Assembly (NCBI RefSeq): GCF_964275005.1
Contig: NC_092685.1
Span: forward strand, 29,100,682 to 29,164,681
Length of the DNA stretch: 64,000 bases
Direction: 5' to 3'
From: Diadema setosum
Lineage: Eukaryota; Echinodermata; Echinoidea; Diadematoida; Diadematidae
Shown one piece after another: positions 22,297 to 34,200 of the stretch. The stretch's first letter is position 1; every line of letters begins with the position of its first letter. A program made the position numbers and the translations under genes. The notes below the pieces were generated by a model, which worked only from the letters and a program-made list of their open reading frames with translations, did not search any database and had not been told where the DNA came from.

Positions 22297-25200
22297 ATGT
22301 CAAGAGACACGACCTGCCTCGTGGTTTACTTGTCCATGTACTTGATGTGGTTGACGGTCAGTAGAAGTCAAACTGAAAACACAACGGGTAAGTAGCAATT
22401 ATTGTTTGATTCCCCTCCCCTCCCCCGTCCATTGCATTTAATCGCTGTAGCTTCGTCTTAATGAAAAAAAAAAAATGCAGAACGACAGAATTTTATACTC
22501 TTTCCCTTTCCCCCTCTTTTTTTCTCTCTCTCTACATATACATGTGTATCTTTATTTATTCATTTATTTTTGAACATGACGTGTTTACATTTATTTATAC
22601 AATATATATATATACACACATACAGAGTAGGCCCTATAAAATGCCATATTGCTTTTTAAAGGTGTAATGTAAAACTTGACACACACGCATATATTATATA
22701 TATATAATATATGTGTACATATTATGCGTGTATGTGTGTATACTAATATGCTTTGGAATATTATTTGTGCGTGCATGCGCGTGCTTTGATTATTTGTGAA
22801 TATGATTGTTTGTTTTCTATGAAACATGATTGACACTCTTGGCAAGAATTCACTTTGAAAAGTCTTTGATGCGTTCGGTAAAATCATGCCTGTGTCACAA
22901 TTTTAGATGTCTCTGAAAATCAGTTGTATAAGACACCATCATTAAAAGTCCTGTGTATGGAAGTCGACATGGCAATATTCACAGTCTTCCGTGAAAAGGA
23001 TTGTTGCCTGCATCTAACCTAAATTTGATTAACAAGTTGCCTTACATCCACGTAAAAACCGAACTAATCAGTGTTTTAGTATTAGCCATGATAACAACTT
23101 CATGGGCAATGGTACTCGGGCTGGATTCAAACCTACAACCTCCTGTTCATCGGACAGGCGTCTTGCCCACGGGACCACCGAGCTTCAGCCCGACAGCAAA
23201 ATGCTGGTTCTAATTTTTATGGTATGCAGCGGGTATTCATTCAAATTACCATGAAATCGCGTTGGTTTAATTGAAACTGATTGTCAGTTGCCCTATACAT
23301 AGACGCAGAATAAGCAACTGATTGCTAATCACTACCATAAAAATATCTCGACGTAAGGACGTCATTTACTTGGAGCTTTAGATTGTACACAATGTACCCA
23401 ATCAGTATTCATGCACGATCATTACACTAGATAACTGTGTGGAATTGAATTTAACGTTGGGTCTTATATGGAATGATAAACCCTTATAATATATAATAGG
23501 TGAAAAGGACTTGTAAGTGTAAGAGCAGGAGGAAGGTAGAATCACTATACGTATTACATCAAACAGTGGTAGATAAAGAATTCATGTGTAGTTATGTCAT
23601 GCAATAGATTCAAATTCAAATTCAGATCTATTTTTTTCCATGAAATAAACAGAAAAATTATATACAATGTATAAGCGGAACATATTTGTAACAATTGCAA
23701 AAACGTATAGATTAACAAAATACATGTGAAAATGAGATCACATGATATAGATACCGACATGGCGACCTGCAAGTTCATATCTGTGTGGCGTGCTTGTGTG
23801 TGCTTTCTGAGCTTTATTCGCAGAGGTCTCATTTTGATTAGACCTACGCGCGAATGGTTGCAAGACAAGATTGTACATACGGCTCCCCGTTCCTTGCTGA
23901 TTTTATCTGTCATAACCAGTATGTCTATGGTTTGAGAGTAAAAAGACAGGTGAACAAGACACCACAATATAATTTCAGTGCGAGGAACTGAAGGCTTCAA
24001 AAGAGATACAGATTTCAGAATATTGACTCATTTGACGTCATTTTTTTTTATTTTTTTTTTATGGTGAGTAAGCAATTTAGACTGGTCTCGTGTTTGCTCA
24101 TCTCCTGTGTACTTCTCTCGCAGAGACTGAAGAGTGACTAATATAGATAAAGGGACATGTAATGTAACGACCGTAAAGACCTTTGGTCCGCCGTCCCTTC
24201 GTAATGGTGAGCAATAAGGAATAGCTATTAAACCTCTATCAGGCCCGTAATTAGGGATTTTATGGGGTTTCAGAATTTAAAAAGAGGACCTTTTAGTAGT
24301 TTAAGTTTAATATGTTCAGTTCCGTTATTTTACGCATACCGAGCAATACCAAGAAGTAATATGGGGCGGGACCCCAGCCTGAACCCACCCCCCCCCCCCT
24401 TACGGGCCTGTCTATTGATAAAAGGTGATGACGTTGATATATGTTGGAATTCGACCTGATTCAACGTATTTATATGCTAGCAAGGTGCAAGTGGCCTGCA
24501 AATCGCAACATTAAGACAAAGAATTACTACAATTGTATAAACCTACTTTGATAAAGGACGTTCGTTGATATGAACATGTAGGAATTAGACCCGATGTAAC
24601 GTACAAGCAAGCTAGGTGCAAGTGATGAACACCGTCTTAATAGACCTGCAATATTCTTTTGAAGGGCCAACACATGCTATTCATCGTCATGAATTACTCA
24701 TGAAATCATCAGAAAAGCAAAGGAAAACATAACTCATTTCACCGGGCTCTATACAGAAAACGACTCGATTCTTAACAACAGGGGATAACCAGCGTTTGAA
24801 TTTTTGTTTCGTCACACACTGTAACGAGACATCAAAGTAACGTGAACAGGTTACTAGGGTTTAATAAACGCAGAACAATATTTTGAAAATTAAAATAAGT
24901 TGTGAACATTCAGCAGTCGGTCCAGCAGAATGGATTACAGTGCATTTATGGTGCATTCATTCTCCGAGTCGTTTTTTGTTAATGCTGTGTACTTTTGTAT
25001 AAGCGTAACCATCAGTTTTTCTACCGTGATTACCCTACAACCACAATCACTACCCCAGAACATTATTGTATGAGGTTACAAAACTCTTCGAAGCACGAGT
25101 CTACAACCGTTTTCGATCAAAAAATGAGCCCAGTTCATTTTAACAGTTTCACAACTACTGAAGAAGTGGGTTCACAGACCTTGATTTGCTTCCTCATAAA

Positions 25201-28200
25201 AAGCAGCTACATGCAAATAATCATACAGATAATCGTTGCCGACTTGAGCAACTCTGATCTGTGCCGTTCATCAGCTGTCTATGAATGTTGAAGATGATAT
25301 CTGTGCTTTTTAATGCCCTGAATATAATAGACTGAGTACAGTCGTCGTATAACAATTAATTCTCTCTTCGGTTGAATTGCAGCTCCCTGGTCGGTTCAAC
25401 TCGTCGACGGCAGCGTTGACTCTGAGGGTCGTGTTGAAGTCTTTCTTGACGATACTTGGGGAGCAATTTGTGACAATCTGTGGGGACCCAATGATGCTGC
25501 AGTCGTCTGCAAACAACTCGGATACGTCGGGGCTGACGTGGCTCTGGTAGCTTCACCATTTGGGCGAGGAAATAGCCCCGTACTCTTGGATAAAGTGCAG
25601 TGTAATGGCCTTGAATCCAACATATCAACCTGTCAGCATGCCGGCGTAGGCGTCAAGAGTTGCCACGAATCAAAAATTGCTGCCGTAACGTGCACAACTC
25701 AAGGTAAAGAGCCATGTATGTCGCATTCCTCTTTTAGATGCATCCATTGATTAAGTCTTAAGTTGATGAATGCATAAATGAAATGAGCAGCAGAAGGCCA
25801 CTCGCTTCGAGCATTCCATAGTTACAGTTCGTAATTCCGAAGAATCCAACTATAGATTTAGGGGGTTTTTTTGCCGAATTTTCGTTATTGATTCATAAAA
25901 CGTAAAAGGGTTCCGGCCTTTTTTTAAGCTTCGTCAATCCGAAAAGGAAATTAAAAAAAAAGGTTTGTCAATTTAAAAACGATGTATATAGATATTTTTT
26001 ACGTTAACGGACCTTATTTAATTTTCAGATGAATGAATCTACGGAATAACGAAACGTATTTCATTTTCGAATTTACAAACCCTCTGAATGACGAACCTTA
26101 TTTCACTTTCGGAATTACGAACCTTGGGAATAACGCTACAAAATATAATAATATTCGAATCAACGAACCTTTTTCATTATAGGTTTAGTGAACATCGAGG
26201 TAATCAACGAAACTTATCTAGCATTTTCGGATTATGACTCTTCGGAATATTCGGCAACATCACCCATTCGTAACAACCCCATCGTCCTGGGATGTGATGA
26301 ATCTACTTATTTTCGTATCTTAATTGTTCTGTGTACGAGTAAAACCGGTAACTCCAAAAATGAAGAAGTAAATGAGGTTTAACTGATTTTCATATATAGC
26401 TTTCGGACTCGTGAATTTTGCAGATAACCTAAGGGTAAAGAGGTAGATACATAGTGTGACTTGATGCTTATTTTGCTATGTCAATTCCTGATGCCGATAA
26501 GTTATGAATTTGTGTGCTTCAAACAACGGCGTAAATCCGTACTGAGGAGTGGGGGGGGGGGGGGGATGGTCACCATCACCACGATTACAAGCCCATAACC
26601 GGACCGGCGCAGCCCTGGGGGGGGGGGGGGGGGGGAGAAGCTTGGTGCCCCCCCCCCACACACACACACGCACACACTTTACAGGGATCGGATGTCCCGC
26701 TCTTTTGCACGAAATATAAAGTGGGAGGAAAGTGGCAGCAAAAATATGAAGACTTTTTGTTCTTGTTGCTTTTTTTTTTTTGCTTGTCAGATGACTTTCG
26801 GCGGAAAATCAGACCTTAAAAGTATGAAAACATTTTTTTTTTTTTTTAAATACCTGTGAGAGGGAGCGGAACGACCGAACGGGGGAGGGTATGGGGGGGG
26901 GGGGTATCCCTCTCCCACACGTGGAAGATTTTGCATTTTCAGACCTGAAATTCAGCGATCTGGTGCACACTTTTGGTGAAAATTTTGTTTTCTTTTCTTA
27001 AAAAAAACAATAAGAAAATGAAATATTCACAATATATTATTGAATGACTAAATCGTGGGATTTCAGCTCTTGCTCCGCCTGTGCGACATCACTGTGAAGG
27101 CCTACTAAATAATGGGGCCTATCACCGGCGTAGACAGGATTTGTATAGGAGGAGCGGTTATGTGAGGGAGCGAAGCAAGCGGGGGGGGGGGGGGGGGAGG
27201 GAGGGAGGGTATGGTAGGGGGATTTCCCCCTCCCACGGTGAAATCTTTTTGCATTGAATATTTTGACATTTTACAGTCCCCAAACTGCCGTTTGTAACTA
27301 TATTCTTCGCTTTGGAAATTAAGGGGGCGGATGCGCACCGGGCGAAAACTGCTGGCAATTACTGGCAGCAACATCAGGAGAATGGCATAGCGATTAAATG
27401 CGAGCGAGCGAAGCGATCGAGCTTGAAAATTTTGATATTTTACAGTCCCAAAACTGCCGATTGAAGCTATATTTTTCGCTTTGGAAACTAAGGGGGGGGG
27501 GGGGCGCACCGGGCGAAAACTGCTGGCAATTACTGGCAGCAACATCAGGAGAATGGAATAATGATTAAATGCCAGCAAGCGAAGAGAGCGAGTTTGAAAA
27601 TTTTGATATTTTACAGTCCCAAAACTGCCGTTTGTAGCTATATTTTCGCTTTGGAAATTAAGGGGAGCTGCCAGTAATGTTGCTGCCAGTAATTGCCAGC
27701 AGTTTTCGCCCGGTGAGCCCCCCTTAATTTCCAAAGCGAAAAATATAGCTACAAACGGCAGTTTTTGGACTGTAAAATGTCAAAATTTTCAAGCTCGCTC
27801 GCTTCGCTCGCTCGCATTTAATCATTATTCCATTCTCCTGATGTTGCTGCCAGTAATTGCCAGCAGTTTTCGCCAGATGCGCCCCCTTAATTTCCAAAGC
27901 GAAAAAATATCTACAAACGGCAGTTTTGGGACTGTAAAATATAAAAATTTTCAAACTCGCTCTCATCGGGCGAAAACTGCTGGCAATTACTGGCAGCAAC
28001 ATCAGGAGAATGGAATAATGATTAAATGCGAGCGAGCTTGAAAATTTTGACATTTTACAGTCCCAAAACTGCCGTTTGTAGCTATATTTTTCGCTTTGGA
28101 TATTAAGGGGGCGCACCGGAAGAAAACTGCTGGCAATTACTGGCAGCAACATCAGGAGAATGGAATAATGATTAAATGCGAGCGAGCGAAGCGAGCAAGC

Positions 28201-31200
28201 TTGAAAATTTTGACATTTTACAGTCCCAAAACTGCCGTTTGTAGCTATATTTTTCGCTTTGGATATTAAGGGGGGCGCACCGGAAGAAAACTGCTGGCAA
28301 TTACTGGCAGCAACATCAGGAGAATGGAATAATGATTAAATGCGAGCGAGCGAGGAGAGCGAGCTTGAAAATTTTGACATTTTACAATCCCAAAACTGCC
28401 GTTTGTAGCTATATTTTTCGCTTTGGATATTAAGGGGGCGCACCGGAAGAAAACTGCTGGCAATTACTGGCAGCAACATCAGGAGAATGGAATAATGATT
28501 AAATGCGAGTGAGCGAAGCGAGCGAGCTTGAAAATTATGACATTTTACAGTCCCAAAACTGCCGTTTGTAGCTATATTTTTCGCTTTGGATATTAAGGGG
28601 GGCGCACCGGAAGAAAACTGCTGGCAATTACTGGCAGCAACATCAGGAGAATGGAATAATGATTAAATGCGAGCGAGCGAGAAGAGCGAGCTTGAAAATT
28701 TTGACATTTTACAATCCCAAAACTGCCGTTTGTAGCTATATTTTCGCTTTGGAAATTAAGGGGGCGCATCGGGCGAAAACTGCTGGCAATTACTGGCAGC
28801 AACATCAGCAGAATGGAATAATGATTAAATGCGAGCGAGCGAAGAGAGGGAGCTTGAAAATTTTGACATTTTACAGATCCCAAACTGCCGTTTGTAGCTA
28901 TATATTTCGCTTTGGAAATTAAGGGGCGCATCGGGCGAAAACTGCTGGCAATTACTGGCAGCAACATCAGGAGAATGGAATAATGATTAAATGCGAGTGA
29001 GCGAAGCGAGCGAGCTTGAAAATTTTGACATTTTACACTCCAAAAACTGCCGTTTGTAGCTATATTTTTCGCTTTTGAAAGAAAGATCTGCTGCACACTC
29101 TTTGATAAATTAGGGAAATATACGTCAATGTCAAAATTGTACAAAGTTTATCGAAATGGATCCTGTATAGCGGAGCTTTTGCATGTTTATGATTGGAATA
29201 CAACGATCTGGTGCAGAGTTCTGGCGATTTTTCGACAATTTTCCATTAAGAAAGTTCGAGATTTGTCCTCATCTCGGGAATTGCTTGGGGGATAAATTAT
29301 TTGTCTGCCTAAACACTTCCGCAGGGGCGGGGCAAATGCCCCTTTGCGCCCCCCCCCCCCATAGATTCGACGCCCCTGATCTTCCCTGGGTATTGCCCAT
29401 AGATGTATCCTGACTGAGTCATTAGTCACTGTCGTTTCTCAGGAATGATTCAGGAAATGGAGGGGGTTCAATTATGGCGATATAGTTTTTGTTACTGTTT
29501 GTTTGTTTGTTTTCGTACATATTTTGCAGATGGTCCCCAGTTACTCGCGTCATAGCATGTTTAGGCCTACATGTAGGCCTATATTGACGTTGTCAACGTC
29601 TGAGCCATACCTTACAGTGTATGTCAATGTTACTTTCTTCGCGAGCGAGCGAAGCGAGCGAGCGCTTGAGAAAATGATGTATACATTTTCCTACAAGATA
29701 GAATACTGTTCAGCTCTGTTACCTGTCTGAAGGCCGGCGTACAAACGTCATGCAATATGCCAAAATTGATACAATCACATTTCTGCTTCCTCCATTTTTT
29801 CCCCTTAAAATTCAGGGGGGATGATTGTACAGGCCATCCCCCCCCCCTCCTCCATTTCAGGGGGGGGGGGGATATATCCCCCCATCCCCCCCCCCCCGGG
29901 ATTTACGCCCATGGCTTCAAATCAAGTGACATAATACCCACACTTCAATAATATTGCGATCATCAGTCACGAGCAAGTTTTTCATGTGGGAGTTTTCTTC
30001 AACGTTATCATTAGGAAGCCTTCGGCTGGTCAACGGCTCAACACCTTCTGAGGGACGCATAGAAGTCCTCAGCGAGTCTGGAGAATGGGGAACTGTGTGT
30101 GATGACGACTGGGATATCTACGACGCACAGGTCGCATGCCGAGAGCTGGGTTATCCCGACGCGTTAGAAGCTCGTACAAACCCTTCTCCATCTCGTTCTG
30201 AACCACCTTTCGGTCAAGGAACAGGCCCGATTCTGCTCGATGGGGTTGCATGTAGCCACTACTACTGGCAGAGACAGAGACTTTTGCGACATTGTCCAGT
30301 GGAAAAGGGGTGGGGAATCCATGACTGTTCCCATAAGGAAGACGCAGGAGTGGTGTGCGACGACATAAGTAAGCTTGAGAATTGTTTCTTACCCCTCTCC
30401 AGTGTTACCACCGCAACACAGTTGCGCCCCTGAAACCCACCCACCAATAACGCAAGCGGTGAATCAATGTACCCCATGGGGTACAATGCGGATCAAGAAG
30501 ATTCATTCGATGTCTGCATGAGTACTCCTAAGATCCACGTTGATCCCCCAATCATCATACAAACACACGTACCAAATGTTTGTACCTTTGTATGAGCAGC
30601 GATCGAGGAGTAAAGCTTCCATAAAATTAATGTTCGACCAATGAGGTAGGGTGATTCCTCCCTCGTTCGACATAAACTTACAGAAAGACGAGATGATTAT
30701 CGTCGTTGATTGAAGTAGTACCGCTAATCATTAAATCCAGTTTTGTGCATCGATGTCGCGCCGTTCCAGAAGTATGAATATTACGTTCCATGGACTCTCA
30801 TCTTTGTTAATTTGGCATCATCATGTTTGCCGCTTAAGCTTTCTTCGTTTTTTATAATTTCTTTGTTGATTTTAAATTGGATTTTGCAATCCCATTTACC
30901 GGTTTTTAGCTGTTCGTCTGGTGGGCGGAGACTACCCGGATGAGGGTCGAGTGGAGGTGTTCTACGGAGGCACGTGGGGGACGATCTGCACACACGAGTG
31001 GAGCATCGAAGACGCGCACGTATTCTGTAAACAGTTGGGACATCCACTGGGAGCTCGCTCGATAAAGGCAGTGCCGAGTGTCGATACACCCGTGTTACTA
31101 GATGGTTTGCAATGTAACGGAAGCGAGGCTAGTCTTTCTGACTGTCCGTCAAGTGGATGGGCCAACAATGAGAACTGTAATGCCGAGTCTGCTCAGATGG

Positions 31201-34200
31201 CAGGTGTCGTATGTAACGGTAGGATGACAGGCCTTCCTTTGATACATCTTCATAATTACGTTCTTTGTACATATAGGAATCACTTTGTGTCAATCTCTCA
31301 ATACATGCGCTGCGAATGTAAACAGAATGAGGTTTTATTTGAGGACGAAAAAACATGTAAACTCATATCATTTTTCTAATTAATCTTCATGTACTCAAAT
31401 CATTTTCCAAATCAATCTTGATGTTCGTTAAATTATTTCCAAATTAATCTTGATGTACGAAGTTAACCAAATGTTTTTATTTATAGGACACAATAACCCC
31501 TCACGAATACTCGGTGGAATAAGATCAAATAGTGATTGTTTTACGTCTGGCCTGTTGGTAGAAGTTGATAGAAACATGATCTTGCGTATTTTGTACTTGC
31601 GAGGTGCAGTCTCTTGACGGTGTGTTTGTGTTTTATGTTTGTTATATTTGTTTGTTTTTATCACCAGTTCCTAGTGAAGTCATAGACTTACTCAGTGGAT
31701 CGAGCTCCTTTCAAGGGGTCGTGAGATATCGAGAAGACACTACTAACGGTTTGATCTGTGACGAGGACTGGGGGAGCAGGGAAGCAACCGTTGTCTGTCG
31801 CCAGCTGGGATACACGGAAGCTAGCAGCTCGAAACCAGTCTCGCTCGAGAGTGTGAAGGGAAATATATTTTACAGGGATTACCAATGTGAGGGGACGGAA
31901 TCTCAGTTACGCGACTGTGCCTACAGGACACTGAATTTCGCGGAGTGTGATTCTGATCACATTGCTCAAGTCACATGTGGACCTCCCAAAGGTAAGATCA
32001 AATCATTCCAACCTGGAAGAGACCTGTGATCAATATCACTATTACACTTGCATTCTCGTGAAAATTCTAGCGATAATATTATCCAAGGTTTTGGCCTCCG
32101 GCATATACAGGATCTACTCTTACTAATCAATGTCTTTTCTCTTTGGTACACACTACATCACGTACGGCAGCCTTCCTTCACTCTTCTTATGTAGAACCAT
32201 CATACTGTTACAAGGAAAAAGTATAGCTGTAGGGTAGTAGGCCAATTGGCTGCAAAGGGGTTTATCTACGTAAATGATGTAAGCCCTTATTAATTCATCC
32301 AATCAAATTCGCGACGCTGTTCACTTTTATTGCACAGCCATAGCAAGTGAAGGTTTCGGAACCTCATCTAAATGCTATGACAGCCAACTAAAAATGTAAA
32401 AAAAAAAAAAAAAATTCCTGTAATAACCATCGTGTTTGAGTCATTGGATTGACACAGATCCAACATGATTAGTATTTTCTCTGTAAACAAATGGTAAAGA
32501 TCAATCGTTTGTGGCCAGTATACTCGCTGACTCAGGGACCATGGTACGTTGTTCGTATTGGTGGATATATCCACAAATCACGCTAAAATGCAAGTTTATT
32601 GCCCAGTCATTTTTATACCGAAAGTAACTTTTGTCAAACTTGGCAATATCATTTCTGTATCCAATGAAGTAATCTATATAAGCCGGAGTTGCGCAAGCCA
32701 AGATTGATATGTTTTTAAAACATGATTCCTGATTCCCATCGTCCACAAAGGGGGTATGGAGGATCAGACAATTTGACTGGAAAGTACCCACAGGGTGATT
32801 GGTTCTCATTAAAACTACCTGCGTCCGAGTTCGTGATTTCCGTTTTGCTATGGATAGTTATACTAGTATTAAGTTATCGTCTTCAAACAGTGCAACTTTA
32901 AGTCGCATTGTCGCATGTCACGTCAAAATCAAATAAGCGAAGTGGATGTTAACTAACTGAGGCGATTCTACTAGGTGTTACAAAAACATTTCCCGCTTTT
33001 GATTCTTAATAGTTCAAAAACTGTATATCAGATAACACTGTCATTGATATGAGTAATAGCTGAAAAGTGTACAATTTAGTCGGAGGTGATTTGAATATCA
33101 AAGCCTATATTAGTTTCATGAAATCCATGATTTATTTCAATGTTAGGTTCCAGATTTTGATATTTTAACCCTCTGTACAAAACTTGAATTTGACACAGGA
33201 ACCAATGATGTGTATGTGAGTGTGTGCTTACAATGACCCTGAACAATGGACATGGCTACCACCTGTTCAGAGCTCTGCTCAAAGGTACATGATTTATTAA
33301 TTATTCATGTGGATTGCCCTGAGCAGTGCTCGTCTGAATTCATGACAAAGGGTGAATTGCATGCACATTAAAAAAAAAAAAGTAAACACATGTTTCCATG
33401 TGCTTGCATACACCACATTTTAGAATGAATAAAGACTAGTTGTGAAAGTGGAATTCCTCATGTAATAGAGCATTCCAATCCAGGCCATTGTCCAGGACCA
33501 TTGTCTGGGGCCCGTTGCATAAAAGTTACAATTATGGTAACTTTGCCATCCAATGGTAACTACCATGGTAACAATACTCAACAGCTAATCAAAATCAAGA
33601 ATTCCATGGAAGTTACCATTGGATGGCAAAGTTACCATGAATAGTAACTTTTATGCAACGGGCCCCTGGGTGTCAACTACAGATTGTACACACCAATACT
33701 AGTAAGCCCTGTGCAAACTTAAAGTTTTGTACGGAGGGTTGAAAATAGAGCAAAATCTGAAACCAAATAAAAAAAAAATAATGTTGAATTTAATGAAACT
33801 GAATCATGGTTGCATTTTCAATTTACCTGAAACAAAATTGTACACTATTCAGCTATTGCTCCTACAAATGTAAGTGTTATCTGATATATAGTTTTTTAAC
33901 TATTGAGGATCAAAAGTGGGATTTTTTTTTGTAACACCTAGTATTTTGTCTAATTTGTTACACAGTAAAGTGATCAGATTGTAAAGATATGTATTTCGCT
34001 CAAAGAAGATGATCGCAGACACAACTCCAAAAGGTCTTCAAATTATAGAGATAATATATTTGTATTCTATGATGAATGATGGCTAGATTTCGATATTCGA
34101 CTGGACGGCAGCCAGTTTTCCGAGCAGGGTCGAGTGGACGTCTTCTTGAACGGAGAATGGGGTTTGCTGACCGATTCCTTTGTGTCCTCTGAGGTGCGAG

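Larger units (their letters stand above)
25704..30014 (+). other. Intron 2 of SRCR gene A, enlarged by repeats
   Basis: This intron is 4.3 kb, against 0.95 kb in gene B. The excess is a decayed TTCGGAATTACGAACC repeat (about 25820-26280), poly-G/C-rich repeats (26550-26950), an inverted satellite array (27230-29080) and GC-rich dispersed repeats to about 29920. Splice sites are GTAAAG and a T-rich ATTAG. Confidence 0.75.

Noticed and set aside
27230-29080. CRISPR-like array
   Set aside because: Eukaryotic DNA; units are long, contiguous and without unique spacers.
27105-29144. Long open frames with repeated RSLAFNHYSILLMLLPVIASS-like peptides on both strands
   Set aside because: They follow the 163-bp satellite units, appear in forward and inverted units alike, and match no protein design. 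They are by-products of the repeat.
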